Assembly: GCF_000319385.1 (NCBI RefSeq) | Contig: NC_019566.1 | Span: 883,266 to 947,265 of the forward strand | Origin: Candidatus Endolissoclinum faulkneri L2 | GTDB taxonomy: Bacteria > Pseudomonadota > Alphaproteobacteria > Thalassobaculales > Thalassobaculaceae | Direction: 5' to 3' | Length of the DNA stretch: 64,000 nt | Part shown: positions 1-11,083 of the stretch, piece after piece | How the letters are laid out: the number at the start of each line of letters is the position of its first letter | Numbering within the stretch: the stretch's first letter is position 1 | The notes under the pieces: generated by a model | The model's database searches: none | What the model was told of the DNA's origin: nothing | The model's input: the letters and a program-made list of their open reading frames with translations, nothing else | Position numbers and translations under genes: made by a program

Positions 1-273
1 ATAAAGCTGTTTGTTTTAATTTATTAGATAAAGAAGCATAAATTTACTTCAATAAAGCAATCCGACTACAAGTAAAAAATTATTTATCCTTATAAAAATC
101 ATTTATTGTACTTTTTATTTGACAAACCTGATTAAGAAAAAGATATTTCTATCTGTGCTGATGTACAAGAACATTGTTGTGCTAACAAGCTAATTTAAAG
201 CTTGTTTCTAGGTTAATGGGAATTTTTGTAAACTTTTATGTATACTTTAAAGGAGTAGTTAATTAATTTTCGC
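1..273. other. AT-rich leader upstream of the CCA-adding enzyme gene
   Basis: No coding sequence is recognisable. An AAAGGAG-like stretch lies near 249-255, but at about 18 bases from the next ATG it is too far to be an optimal ribosome-binding site. Nothing else can be supported. Confidence 0.5.
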
Positions 274-1503
274 ATGAAACCGGCTGAGAGTATGGTATTT
301 GCTGAATGGATGTATAATCCACCTTGCAGTTCTGTTTTATCTTTATTAGCCAACAATGGTTACCTCGGACGATTTGTCGGCGGAGCAGTTCGTAATCATG
401 TGCTTGGCTTGCCGGTTGTTGATTTTGATATAGCAACCAATGCACTGCCTGCTAATATACTTGCTCTATGTACATCGGCTGGTTTACACGCAGTTCCTAC
501 TGGAATAAGACACGGTACTATAACTATCTTTATTGATAGTTCTTTTGTAGAGGTTACTACTCTGCGTCGAGATATGGATACTGATGGTCGTCATGCTGTT
601 GTATCCTTTACAGAAGATTGGCTTGAGGATGCTTCACGTCGAGATTTTACTCTAAATGCTGTTTATCTCGACATGGAGGGTAATCTTTATGATCCAACTG
701 CTACCGGCATTGCTGATATTCGTGCTAGACGCATTCGCTTCATTGGTGATCCGCGAATGCGAATTCACGAGGACTGCTTGCGAATTCTTCGCTTTTTCCG
801 CTTCTATGCTGAGTATGGGCATAAAGAACCTGATATTGATAGTCTTAAGGCTTGTGTTGATTTAGCGCCAAGTTTATCTGGGTTATCTGGTGAACGAATA
901 TGGAAAGAATTTTCCCGCCTGCTAATTGCTCCAATGGCAGCAAAGGTGATAGTTATCATGGCGGAAAGTGGAATAGCTAAGCATTTGTGGGATGGTCCAT
1001 TTGATGTAGGTCAGCTCATAAGATTCATAAATATCGAGCGTTACTATAGTATTAATCCAAATCCTATTAGTCGCCTCGCCGCTTTATTAGCCGATTCAAA
1101 TACAGCTCGATCGGTTTCAGAAAGGCTTAAGTTTTCTAATGTTGATGCAAAACGTTTAGCTTCTGCTATCGCAACATCCAGAAATACTTTGATGAATTCT
1201 TATGAACGTAAAACAATAATATATCGCTTCGGTGCTAAAAACTTTATCAATGCTAAAATGCTGCTCGCAGCAAAAACAGGGGAGAACATTGAAGATGATC
1301 TTGCTATCGCTAAAAATTGGATACCACCTGTTTTCCCTCTCAGGGGCAATGATGTGCTTGCACTCGGCATTAAACCTGGACCAAAAATTGGGGAATTGTT
1401 ACGTTTAGTAGAGAATTGGTGGATTACAGGTGGTTTTACAGCAGATGAACAAGCTTGTCGATTAATGCTAAGACGTATGATATCAAATACTAAGATAAAC
1501 TAA
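274..1503 (+). CDS. cca: CCA tRNA nucleotidyltransferase / poly(A) polymerase family
   Basis: It adds or repairs the 3' CCA end of tRNAs in the cytoplasm. The N-terminal class II nucleotidyltransferase head is clear: GGAVRN near residue 36, the metal-binding DFD (DFDIAT) near residue 50, and the RRDFTLNA block near 128. IHEDCLRILRFFRF near 164 is the neck/RNA-binding signature. Length (409 aa) fits alphaproteobacterial members. The usual GGxVRD reads GGAVRN, an Asp to Asn change at a normally well-conserved position. The tRNA genes in this window already encode CCA, so the role here would be repair. An ATG at 292 is an alternative start. It stands alone, with no operon partner. The family call is firm; poly(A) polymerase rather than CCA activity cannot be excluded from sequence. 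Confidence 0.92.
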   Translation: MKPAESMVFAEWMYNPPCSSVLSLLANNGYLGRFVGGAVRNHVLGLPVVDFDIATNALPANILALCTSAGLHAVPTGIRHGTITIFIDSSFVEVTTLRRDMDTDGRHAVVSFTEDWLEDASRRDFTLNAVYLDMEGNLYDPTATGIADIRARRIRFIGDPRMRIHEDCLRILRFFRFYAEYGHKEPDIDSLKACVDLAPSLSGLSGERIWKEFSRLLIAPMAAKVIVIMAESGIAKHLWDGPFDVGQLIRFINIERYYSINPNPISRLAALLADSNTARSVSERLKFSNVDAKRLASAIATSRNTLMNSYERKTIIYRFGAKNFINAKMLLAAKTGENIEDDLAIAKNWIPPVFPLRGNDVLALGIKPGPKIGELLRLVENWWITGGFTADEQACRLMLRRMISNTKIN

Positions 1504-3809
1504 GCGACTAATCCGACTTATGACAAATAATCTACGCTGAATAGCTAATGGATAGTAGTATCCTTCCTAAAAAAGGAATTTTTAACTATAGTCGCTAAGT
1601 CAATTGCTTAAATTATCGCTTGAACTATTATTAAGCCTACAACTAAATATTAGTTGTGTAATGGCAAATCAAAAATAGCATTATTTTTAGTTAAAAAAAT
1701 CAACATCAGGTGGACCGTATGGTAAATGAATTAAAAAGAACTGATAAATGTTAAAATAAAGCGATAGCAATTGTAGATGGGTGATGTTTGGAACATTTAT
1801 TAGATTATTGGCCCAAAGCCGCATGCTCTTAAAAAAGATTTTTAAATGTAAAACGCGATCTTAAACAATAACTCAGCTGATAAAGGCAGGTTATTATTTT
1901 ATACCTATGAATATAAGTATTTTATAGATAATTGGAGCATTAGAAATAACTAAAGTTTTATTGTCAATATGACAAATTAGGCCATAGCCAAAAAAATAAA
2001 TCTATATTGGTAAAATGTATAGTTTTTTTAGAAACCAAATGAATTAATCAAATAAACTATTAATATAGTTTAAAAAGAAAATACGATCAATAAGAATTAA
2101 ATTTTCACAATAAAATTATTAGACTACGTTTATTCTTAATGATTTAATTACGAAGATTTTTTTTAGTAAAAATAGATTTACTTTCAGTGTGCTAAAATGA
2201 GGCTAAAAAGCTTCACTAGTTCTATATAATTGACAAAAATCAATTACTTTTGTAAGCTATAGTATATTCGTTGTTGAAGATGAACTATAAGTTTTGAAAC
2301 AAGGCTTTTGTATTTAATTATCTTACCTTCGTTTAAATTAACATATCTCCAACATTATTTAGGTGATTAATAAGTATAAATATTACTTTAATTAAAGGTT
2401 AATATTTTATTGAATAATAATATATTATAAGTTATTTTTATGCAATCTAATTTTAGAATTGCTAAATAATATTATAATAAAGCTGGTAATATAACTTTTG
2501 ATAACCAATGATTATACTATCCTTATGTTTAAAATTATCATCTTAAAAAAAGATGGTGATAAGTACATAGCTAAGTTTGATTATTTACATAACTAAAATG
2601 GTTATGCCTTGTGTAAAGTTACTTAAATAGCACCATGTTGGGGAATTACTTTTTTAATTTTTGTTTAGTCAATTGCTTTATTGATTAAAAATAGTTGCGA
2701 AATTACCTGTAGTGAGTTTATTTACTGGTCTTAGGTTGACGAATAATTTAACAATCCAATTATATTTTACATGTATAAATACATGTTTTATCTTTAAAGT
2801 GAAGTTTTGTAGTTGAATTAGGTTTTATTATTTCTTTGCAAGAATTACAAGCTGTTTAACAAATATCTAACTTCATATTTTTATACTTAATTCTTATAGC
2901 TAAGAAAGCTATCGATTGATAAAATACCATCTTAGTATGCTTGTGTTATTGTTTTTGTTGGTTAACTTCTAAAGAACTAGAATAACATTATATCGGCTAT
3001 TAATTGCTAGTTAATTATCTATCTAACCGAAATTAAATATTTTTAATGAATAATTTATTTATAGCAGTTTATTAATTAGCATTTGATTATTTGTAATATT
3101 CTACATTAAGTAAATTAATTTGTTAATTAGCGCATAAGCTATGGTTAATAATATTTAAATCAATGCTGATTTTTTTAAACATATTTAAGTTATTATTTGA
3201 TCATTCTAAACAGATAAGAAAACAACATATATCCTGAATAAATACATTTAACCTAGTATAATTTTATGCGTAATCAATGTATTACTACAAAAATGGTTGA
3301 TAAAATTTATATTTTATCTTTAAAAAAACCTTAATATGATTAATCTTATATGCCAAATGAAGAATAATTAACAATTTAGCTTATAAATTCTAGCATAAAG
3401 CATTTAATTTAAACCTTAAGTTATACTAATCACATAGATTATAATAATCTGTTTTTACTAAATCATGTATATTATCATCAAGTGTGATGATTTTTCATAA
3501 AAAATTTTTACAGCGAGAGCTAGATAAATAGCTTGATTTAACAAATAGTAGCAATTTAATCACTGATTATTAATTCATAATATAATAACTTATAAGTGTT
3601 AAAATAAAAACAATATTATCTATTGTTAATCACTGAAATTATATAGTTATTTCATCAATTATGTAATTGAGATAAGATAAGCTAAATAAAATAATAACTT
3701 AGATATCATCTTTATCTTTCTTAATAGTCTGATCAATATAGACATATGATCATTAATTTGGTAAAATGTTACTATATTTTAAAATTTTTCCTTAAGATGG
3801 GGCTCCTAA
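1504..3809. other. 2.3 kb gene-free AT-rich region
   Basis: Stops are dense in all frames. A slightly GC-richer patch at about 1770-1860 has short protein-like readings in two frames, which could be a fossil gene, but no family is recognisable. The rest holds nothing I can support. Confidence 0.5.
1564..1583 (+). terminator. weak intrinsic terminator candidate after cca
   Basis: A TTCCT/AGGAA stem with an A-rich loop is followed directly by TTTTT, 60 bases after the cca stop. The stem has only 5 pairs. A second small hairpin (GGATA/TATCC, 1550-1563) precedes it. Confidence 0.4.
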
Positions 3810-4376
3810 ATGAAGCTAAATGGGAATGCGCTACGCATCGGCAACGTGGTGGAGCATAAAAGAAGACTTTGGGTTATTACTAAGACTCAGGCAGTAAAGC
3901 CAGGTAAAGGCGGAGCCTTTAATCAAGTTGAGATGAAAGACATTCGCAGTGGTACGAAATTAAACGAACGTTTTCGTGCAGGAGAACAGATTGAAGTCAT
4001 ACGCCTAGAGCAGCGTGAAGCAACCTACCTATATAGTGATGACAATATACTGTACTTTATGGATCAAGATAATTTCTCTCAAATAGAGATTGATTCTAGA
4101 GTAGTGGGTAATAAAAGATCATTCTTAAAAAATGGCTTAAAAGTAAGCATTGAGTTTTTTGAGCAAAATCCACTCTCTATTGCTTTACCCAACACCGTAG
4201 CTATGAGAATTGTAGAGGCAGACTCTGTAATTAAAGGGCAAACTTCTGCAGCCTCATATAAGCCTGCTCTTTTAGAAAATGGTTTAAAAATTTTAGTACC
4301 ACCTTACATTGAAATTGGAGCTTGTGTCATTGTGAAGACTGAAGACTGCAGCTACGTCGAGCGTGCAAAAGAATGA
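3810..4376 (+). CDS. efp: translation elongation factor P
   Basis: EF-P binds between the ribosomal P and E sites and relieves stalling at proline runs. The 188-aa length is standard for the family and all three domains are present. The KOW-like N-terminal domain carries the tip loop KPGKGGAF, with Lys33 at the position of the modified Lys34 of E. coli. No Lys34-modifying enzyme gene (epmA/epmB) is in the window. suhB-like follows after 55 bases on the same strand, an arrangement I recall as common in alphaproteobacteria, so co-transcription is likely. No strong Shine-Dalgarno is visible, only GGGGCT just upstream. The identification is firm. Confidence 0.95.
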   Translation: MKLNGNALRIGNVVEHKRRLWVITKTQAVKPGKGGAFNQVEMKDIRSGTKLNERFRAGEQIEVIRLEQREATYLYSDDNILYFMDQDNFSQIEIDSRVVGNKRSFLKNGLKVSIEFFEQNPLSIALPNTVAMRIVEADSVIKGQTSAASYKPALLENGLKILVPPYIEIGACVIVKTEDCSYVERAKE

Positions 4377-4431
4377 CAATTAATGTTCTAGCTTTCATCA
4401 AGGAAATATTTAGCAATAGGAGAATATACTA

Positions 4432-5241
4432 ATGGCCGTTCATTCGGCCTTATATAACGTAATTTTTAAAGCCTGCCAAAAAGCAGCTCGCAACCTACGG
4501 AGAGACTTTGGTGAGGTTGAAAATTTACAAGTTTCTAAAAAGGGTCCACTAGATTTCGTATTAACTGCTGAGAGACAAACCGAACGTTTACTCTATGAAG
4601 AGCTCAAACACGCTAGGCCAAAATACGGGTTTTTAATGAAAGTGCAAGGTACATTGCATAGCAGTGATCCGAATAGACAGCGTTGGATTATTGACTCGCT
4701 TGACGGTGCCAAGAATTTTTTACACGGCATTCCGCATTTTGCTATTTCTGTTGCACTTGAAGAAAAAGGTGAGATAATTGCCGGTGCAATTTACCAACCG
4801 CTAAATGATGAGTTTTACTGGGCAGAAAAAGGCTCCGGATCCTTTCTCAATAATCGTCGCTTACGTGTATCTAGCCGTAGTAAAATTCAGCAAGCTTTGT
4901 TAGCCACTGGTATTTCTATTGCTGAAATTACTAATAGTCGAAATTTATTTAACGTATCAGAAAGTAAATTGCTAGAAAAAAGCTTTGGGGTGCTTTGCTT
5001 CGGTAGCTCAGCACTAAATCTTGCTTGGGTTGCTTCTGGTCGGCTTGATGGATACTGGGAGCAAAAACTAAATATCAACAATACAGCAGCGGGTATTTTG
5101 TTAGTAAAAGAAGCAGGTGGCTATATCAGCGATTTTAAAGGCAAGATAGCGTTGCTAAAATCAGCAGGCGATTTAATTGCTTCTAATAGCGTTTTGCATA
5201 CTCCATTAGTCAGTTTGTTAAACCATATCAATATTTCTTAG
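4432..5241 (+). CDS. suhB: inositol monophosphatase-family protein, predicted catalytically dead (SuhB-like)
   Basis: The 269-aa fold of the IMPase/SuhB family is complete, and GRLDGYWE and the EAGG near the C terminus are kept. The catalytic set is largely gone. The family Asp in the xxAD motif is Glu47. The metal-binding GEE is replaced by Met69-Lys70-Val71. DPLDGTTNF reads DSLDGAKNF, keeping Asp88 and Asp91 but losing the catalytic Thr (Ala93). The WD before AAG is Asn216-Asn217. Phosphatase activity is therefore unlikely. The frame is unbroken and starts after a good AGGAG at 9-base spacing, so the protein seems maintained. In E. coli SuhB has a non-catalytic role in rRNA antitermination with NusA. 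A similar role here is inference; slow decay is the alternative. Confidence 0.88.
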   Translation: MAVHSALYNVIFKACQKAARNLRRDFGEVENLQVSKKGPLDFVLTAERQTERLLYEELKHARPKYGFLMKVQGTLHSSDPNRQRWIIDSLDGAKNFLHGIPHFAISVALEEKGEIIAGAIYQPLNDEFYWAEKGSGSFLNNRRLRVSSRSKIQQALLATGISIAEITNSRNLFNVSESKLLEKSFGVLCFGSSALNLAWVASGRLDGYWEQKLNINNTAAGILLVKEAGGYISDFKGKIALLKSAGDLIASNSVLHTPLVSLLNHINIS

Positions 5242-5676
5242 ATATTAATCGCCTAACATATAGTTTTATTTAGAGAATAATTTGTTATTGAATTTTATTC
5301 ACAAAGAGAAATTAATCACCAACAGAACATTGTTTATAGCGTATTTCATATTAAATACTTATCGTTTTTATATAAGTTATTGCTATTTTCTTATTTTGAT
5401 TATATTTCTAGTTAGTTATTTAATTTAATTTTTTTCTAATTGATATGGTACATCAGTAATACAACTAGCATTTGTTACTTATTATAACCTTAATATTAGT
5501 ATATATGCTTAAATGTATAATTATTAGATTTTTACTCGGAATAAAGCAAGTAATAAGTTTACGTTAAATAAAACATCGTAAATAATAAAGTAATTTTTTA
5601 CTTAGGATAATAAAAATTTTTTTATCAGTAATTTAAATTTAATGCTGAAAACCAGTAAATAAATGAGAAAAATTAA
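5242..5676. other. AT-rich convergent spacer between suhB-like and dut
   Basis: The two flanking genes converge on this stretch. No gene, tRNA or convincing terminator stem was seen. Confidence 0.5.
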
Positions 5677-6126
5677 TTAATTTAATCCAGTCGAACCAAA
5701 ACTACCGGTCCCGCGTTCGCTATCTTCTAAAGCATATACTTCTTCCCAAGCTACCTTGATAACAGGGGATATAACTAGCTGAGCAATACGATCTCCGCGT
5801 TCGAAATTCACCGTTTTCTTACCAAGGTTTATTAGCATCACCTTGATCTCACCACGATAATCGCTGTCTATAGTCCCAGGTGCATTGTAACAAGCAATAC
5901 CACAATGAAGCGCTAGGCCTGAACGTCCTCTTATCTGCCCTTCGTACCCTTTAGGTAGCGCGATTGATAACCCAGTAGCAATAACGGCTCGCTCCGTTGG
6001 AGGCAGACTTAACGAAGTAAGAATAGCAGCATGCAAATCCATTCCAGCTGAACCACTAGTTTTATAGGCTGGTAAAGGCAAGTCGGCTCCATGTGCTAGA
6101 CGAACAACACGAATAAAAATGCTCAT
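5677..6126 (-). CDS. dut: deoxyuridine 5'-triphosphate nucleotidohydrolase (dUTPase)
   Basis: It hydrolyses dUTP to dUMP and pyrophosphate, supplying the dTMP precursor and keeping uracil out of DNA. The 149-aa trimeric dUTPase is complete. SAGMDL (motif 1) is near residue 27, GRSGLA (motif 2) near 67, NAPGTIDSDYRGEI (motif 3, with the catalytic Asp) near 81, GDRIAQLV (motif 4) near 110, and the C-terminal RGTGSFGSTG (motif 5) closes the active site. Its start overlaps the coaBC stop by 4 bases, so the two are translationally coupled, as in many alphaproteobacteria. No residue is out of place. Confidence 0.96.
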   Translation of the reverse strand: MSIFIRVVRLAHGADLPLPAYKTSGSAGMDLHAAILTSLSLPPTERAVIATGLSIALPKGYEGQIRGRSGLALHCGIACYNAPGTIDSDYRGEIKVMLINLGKKTVNFERGDRIAQLVISPVIKVAWEEVYALEDSERGTGSFGSTGLN

Positions 6127-7340
6127 GTAAAAAGCCTACTCTGAAAATACTCTGCTATCTTGGAGGCAAGACGATAAGCAATCTCAGCTTTAGTCATAGT
6201 TGGCCAGTTTTCTAATTTATCGCTAGTAATCAGATGAATAGTATTGTTATCACTACCAAAGGTACTATCATCAAGAGAAACATTATTAGCTAAAATCCAA
6301 TCACAACCTTTACGTATTAACTTAGCCATAGCGTGTTCTACTACATTGTCTGTTTCCGCTGCAAAGCCAACCATTAAATCTGGCCTATCCTCCGTCTTTT
6401 GGGAGAGAGTTTGCAATATGTCTGCATTTTCGGTAAGTTGCAAGGTTTTAATGCTACCAACTTCCTTCTTGATCTTATGTTTGCTTATAGTATTTACTCG
6501 CCAATCACTAATAGCAGCAGCACATACCACGATGTCAACAGGCAAAGCTGCCTCACAAGCTGCTAGCATATCACTAGCGCTTTCAATCAGCACAGTATTT
6601 ACTCCCAGAGGATAAGGTTCGCTGGTTGGGCCACTAATTAGCGTAACCTCAGATCCTAAATCTACTAAAGCCTTAGCAATGGAATATCCTTGTTTACCAG
6701 AAGAACGATTAGTAATATAGCGCACTGGATCAATATGCTCATATGTCGGTCCACTGGTTACAATCGCCTTGCGTCCAGCGAGAGAGCCAGAGCGATTTAG
6801 AAAATAATTTTCCGCCTCCTTAACAATATCAATTGCCTCAGCCATACGGCCAAATCCGTGCTCACCGCATGCCATATATCCCTTATTTGGCCAAACTATT
6901 CGCACCCCTCGAGATATTAGTGTCGTTAAGTTTGTCTTAGTAGCCGGATGTTCCCACATACGGAAATTCATTGCAGGAGCAATTAACACATCAGTATCAG
7001 TTGCAAGTAATAAAGTGGAAGCAAGATCTCCACACAATCCATTGGCCATGCTTGCAATTAAATCTGCAGTAGCAGGAGCAATAATAATCAAGTCGGCAGA
7101 ACGAGAAAGCTTAATATGTTTCATTTCCAAATCGTTTGTCGATTCAAATAATTTTGTATAAACCTTGTTTTCCGTTAATACTGATAGCGATAGTTGAGTA
7201 ACAAAATGCTCACCTGCCTTAGTCAATATTGCACGGACAATTGCTCCACGATCACGCAAACATCGAGTCAAGTCAAGTGCCTTATAAGCAGCTATTCCAC
7301 CACCAACTATCAAAATAATTCTTTTATTATCTAGCGTCAT
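6123..7340 (-). CDS. coaBC: bifunctional phosphopantothenoylcysteine decarboxylase / phosphopantothenate-cysteine ligase
   Basis: It performs two consecutive steps of coenzyme A synthesis. The N-terminal flavoprotein CoaC half begins with IILIVGGGIAAYKA, carries APATAD, the PAMNxxMW motif and the ACGEHGFGRMAE substrate clamp. The C-terminal CoaB half has TSGPTYEHIDPVRYITNRSSGKQG and the KHKIKKE lysine segment. I chose the ATG at 7340 (405 aa). A TTG at 7358 would add six residues, but the ATG puts the usual short N-terminus before the first beta strand. It overlaps dut by 4 bases. ubiB, often upstream in relatives, is not found within 1.7 kb upstream. Confidence 0.95.
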   Translation of the reverse strand: MTLDNKRIILIVGGGIAAYKALDLTRCLRDRGAIVRAILTKAGEHFVTQLSLSVLTENKVYTKLFESTNDLEMKHIKLSRSADLIIIAPATADLIASMANGLCGDLASTLLLATDTDVLIAPAMNFRMWEHPATKTNLTTLISRGVRIVWPNKGYMACGEHGFGRMAEAIDIVKEAENYFLNRSGSLAGRKAIVTSGPTYEHIDPVRYITNRSSGKQGYSIAKALVDLGSEVTLISGPTSEPYPLGVNTVLIESASDMLAACEAALPVDIVVCAAAISDWRVNTISKHKIKKEVGSIKTLQLTENADILQTLSQKTEDRPDLMVGFAAETDNVVEHAMAKLIRKGCDWILANNVSLDDSTFGSDNNTIHLITSDKLENWPTMTKAEIAYRLASKIAEYFQSRLFT

Positions 7341-7358
7341 AATTAAAATTCCACGCAA

Positions 7359-9114
7359 AGACGCGTAACGATACAGACTTTGTTACAGTCAAAGCAGCAA
7401 ACATTTACTAGTTTATCAGCAGCAATAAACGTATTTAAAGAACTACATTACAAATAAAATAAATCAATCTTCTTCTTTTCCATAAAAGCGGAATCAAATC
7501 GGCTGTTTTTAGCAAAACAACTTTATTAATCAAATAAAAATTTTTTATTCGAGATTAAATTTAATTAAGGTAGTTGTGTTACTCAACAAAAAAATTTTGC
7601 TTAATTGTATTAGAGTTAATGTACTCGCCTTAATTAATCTTTACTCACAAATAGCTAAAATATATTAAATTATTTGATCATTTAGACTGGTAACTATATG
7701 CTGAAGCTATTGTATTCAAGATCAAAAGTATAATAGACTGCCATTTGTATTATTGAAATAATAAATTAGCCGAAAAATTTTTTTTTGTCGGTCTAAATTT
7801 AGAAAAAATACAAAGCACTTAGTAAATTTACTAAAATTCAAAATGACAAACCTATCTATATAGGCTAGGATTATAAAAAGCAGCAGGTAAAATACGAAGA
7901 TTATTTTTTTTCGTTTGAATACTCCAACAGTCATTAAAACCTGAGTTATAGTAATTATACTAAAATGGAAATTTTATAATAATCAATAATTTGTCAAGTG
8001 ACAATCTATACTCAATACAAAGTAATCTTACTGAGTATCAGTAAGATTGATGAGGTAAAAATTATAAGTAATTGAGATATAGCAAAATTTATAAAGCTAA
8101 AAATCAAGGATAAATTCATAAATTATGCTTAATATTTAATCGATCAGTCATTAAAACGGCAGTAGTAGAATAAACAGTAAAGCCTTCCTAACTACCATAC
8201 ATCGTTATTCAGGGTAACAAAATTCCGTAATTTTATAATCACAACCAAGCTATTCAATAGCCAAACCATCATAACAACAACAATGTTCATTGTGTAAAGT
8301 AGATTTTAGCGTATTATTTAAATTTATAAAATCATAAAAATCAATGAGTAATTTAAAATTAATTTAGTATTTCCGTTTTCCCATATAGCATTTAACTAAA
8401 AATACTATCACTAAAATAGCTATAACAAAAGTGCTGTTTAGAATGTAAATTATTACTCACTTATCACTTGATAAGTGAGTAAATGATAGCAAGCATCTTA
8501 CGCTTTTTAAATACCCTCAAATAATTAAAAATTAATTTTTTACATTGTAGAATAGTATTAATATTTCTTTCTAATAAGAACATCACTCTTACTAATGAGT
8601 AAGTAAAGATAATAATAAATAAATCAGTTGGTCATTACAGTGTATCTTTTATATATCTCTCTAAAATCACTCAGTAAATATTTGTCATTAAACAAAATAG
8701 AGAAAAAATTATTTCATCTTTATTGGTTCATTTTTATTGATAATGATAATATGATTATTACCTTATAATTTTATTCAAAAAGAACCAAAAAATTATCTCT
8801 ATAATACTAAAAATTATCTTATATATTTGACGCTAAAATAGAAAAAGATTCCATATGTATAGATTAAAAAATTTTAATTTGATGAATTACTCACAATTAA
8901 CAATTATTTCAAACAACTTAATAATTTTAATACATAAAAATGCTCTTAATAATAATAGTAAAATATTCAACAAAAATCTGAAATGGTTTACTTAACATTA
9001 ATTATTTATTGCAACAATATAAATTATATTTTATTCAACTAGCTGACATAAATATAATTTATAGGTAAAATCAACCAATCTATTAGACATTATGTTTTAC
9101 TTTTACGTTATCTA
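7359..9114. other. 1.75 kb gene-free AT-rich region with small hairpins
   Basis: No recognisable gene. Two strong inverted repeats are present: arms of 11 bases around a GTA loop at 8024-8048 and arms of 13 bases around a 2-base loop at 8454-8481. A 70-codon frame on the minus strand at 7722-7934 is low-complexity F/I/L/K and is not supported. Confidence 0.5.
8454..8481. repeat. inverted repeat, 13-bp arms, 2-base loop
   Basis: TACTCACTTATCA is followed after CT by its exact reverse complement. It lies more than 600 bases from the nearest gene with no adjoining T-run, so it is not an obvious terminator. Confidence 0.6.
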
Positions 9115-10296
9115 TTACTCCAAAAATTTTCTAGTTCTCATGATCCAACCACCTCCAAGCAGACGATTGCCAGCCTCAGCGTCATAAAAAACTGCCGCTT
9201 GTCCTGCAGAAATACCAAATTGCACATCATCAAGAATCAATTTTGCACTATCACCAGTCAAATGCAAGGTGCCCATAGTAATTTCTTGAGAAGATCGAAG
9301 TTTTGCAAATACGCGAAAATTAGAAGATATATTCATATTTGCATGAAGTTCACCTACAAGCCAGTTTAGCTCACCAATCAGAACATAATTTGTTCCCAAT
9401 GCCGAGCGCGGGCCAACAACAACGCGATGTGTTTCTGGGGATAAGCTAATCACGTAAAGAGGATCGGTATGGGATTGACCACCCTTAACCTTTCTACCAC
9501 CGATACCAAGGCCACGACGTTGGCCAATCGTATAATGAATAATCCCCTCATGACGCCCAATTACGGTACCATCTAGATGTACGATTTCACCTGGTTCATA
9601 TGCTTCCGGGCGTAATTTTTTAACTACTTCTGAGTATTTGCCATTTGGCACAAAGCAAATATCTTGGCTATCTGGCTTATTTTGCACCTTTAGCCCAAGC
9701 CGACTAGCGTAATTTCTAGTCTGATTTTTCCTAAAATTCCCCAGAGGAAAGCGTAAAAACTCAAGCTGTTCTCGTGTAGTAGTAAACAAAAAATAACTTT
9801 GGTCTTTAGCTAAATCGATAGCTCGATGAAGTTCAACACCATGCGGTCCAGGCACTCTACGTACATAATGGCCAGTAACCAGTGCGGATGCACCTAAGCC
9901 TCGAGCTGTTATCAATAAGTCTCTAAACTTAATTCTCTGGTTGCATTGGACACAAGGAATAGGAGTTTTACCTCGTAAATAGCTGTCAGCAAAATCTTCA
10001 ATTACTCTCTCATGAAAACGGCTTTCGTAATCTAGTACATAATGTGGAATACCAAATAGCTCAGCTACTACTCGAGCATCATAAATATCCTTACCAGCAC
10101 AGCAGCCACCAACACTACCAATCTTCAAACCATGATCATAAAGTTGTAAGGTAATGCCAATAACGTCATAACCAGAATGTTTCAGCAGACAAGCGGTTGT
10201 TGAGCTATCAACACCACCAGACATTGCTACAACAACACGCTGATCTCTACGGGGACTAGGTAAGTCTAAATCCAAATCAGGAAGCAAGTCATCCAT
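9115..10296 (-). CDS. mnmA: tRNA-specific 2-thiouridylase
   Basis: MnmA transfers sulfur to U34 of tRNA-Lys, -Glu and -Gln. The ATP-PPase P-loop AMSGGVDSS is near residue 23. The two catalytic cysteines sit in VQCNQRIKF and in DICFVPNGKY, and GHYVRR, KDQSYFLF and IGQRRGLGIGG are typical. I start at the ATG at 10296 (393 aa), close before the P-loop domain. A TTG at 10344 would add 16 hydrophobic residues not expected in this cytoplasmic enzyme. It has no operon neighbours within 700 bases either side. Confidence 0.94.
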   Translation of the reverse strand: MDDLLPDLDLDLPSPRRDQRVVVAMSGGVDSSTTACLLKHSGYDVIGITLQLYDHGLKIGSVGGCCAGKDIYDARVVAELFGIPHYVLDYESRFHERVIEDFADSYLRGKTPIPCVQCNQRIKFRDLLITARGLGASALVTGHYVRRVPGPHGVELHRAIDLAKDQSYFLFTTTREQLEFLRFPLGNFRKNQTRNYASRLGLKVQNKPDSQDICFVPNGKYSEVVKKLRPEAYEPGEIVHLDGTVIGRHEGIIHYTIGQRRGLGIGGRKVKGGQSHTDPLYVISLSPETHRVVVGPRSALGTNYVLIGELNWLVGELHANMNISSNFRVFAKLRSSQEITMGTLHLTGDSAKLILDDVQFGISAGQAAVFYDAEAGNRLLGGGWIMRTRKFLE

Positions 10297-11083
10297 AAGC
10301 AAAAGGTTATCTATAAAGATAGAACACAAATAAAAATTAGGCAATCAATTACGTTGACTGTTTGAATAGTTCATTAAAGATCAATACGAAATTACTTGGA
10401 TATCCCAACACTAACAACAATACTAATCTAAGTTACAACGCTATTACAACCAAATTTCATTCTTGGTAAATTATCGCGTTTACTTTAAGGATTAGCAAAG
10501 CTAATTCTTATTAAAAAGCTATAAAGCAAATTATCACAAGCTAATTATATTCAATAATATAATTATTGGCAACTAATGATTTTTATAGCTCAGCGATTGG
10601 TAATTGTTCATCAATTGGAGATATGATAAATTTTTCCAAATGATCCATAATCTTAGTCAGTAAGTATTTTTACAATCTAATACTTAAAGGATAAATAAAT
10701 CACTTAAGATTATCCTGAACAAATATAGGTAAAATATTATCTAAATTGCTTAAGCTAAGATGGTAATTCGAGAAAGAAGCAAATCACATGACCAAAAACA
10801 ATATCTTGCTTTTTCTAATCAAAATATGTAGTTAAATACTAAAAATATATCATAACAAATGCAGGAAAGAAATCAACACCCATTCATGATCAATGGACAA
10901 GGCGTAGCATAATCAATAGGAATAACGAACTAATACATTAGAGTGCTATCACGCTAGCATTTTCACATCATAAATATTCGCGATTGAATTATAGTTAGAT
11001 AAAGAATCTATAATAATTTGCTTATAGCATTTTAATCATTGGTTATAAAATAAAGGGATTTTGTTGTTAGTATAGAAGCAATG
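10297..11083. other. spacer between mnmA and the phosphatase gene
   Basis: A 21-codon frame on the minus strand (10583-10648, beginning MDHLEKFI) reads like the end of a protein and may be a gene scrap, but it is too short to assign. Otherwise AT-rich with nothing recognisable. Confidence 0.45.

Noticed and set aside
7722-7934. 70-codon minus-strand frame rich in F, I and K
   Set aside because: Composition equals random AT-rich DNA, no ribosome-binding site, no family resemblance.
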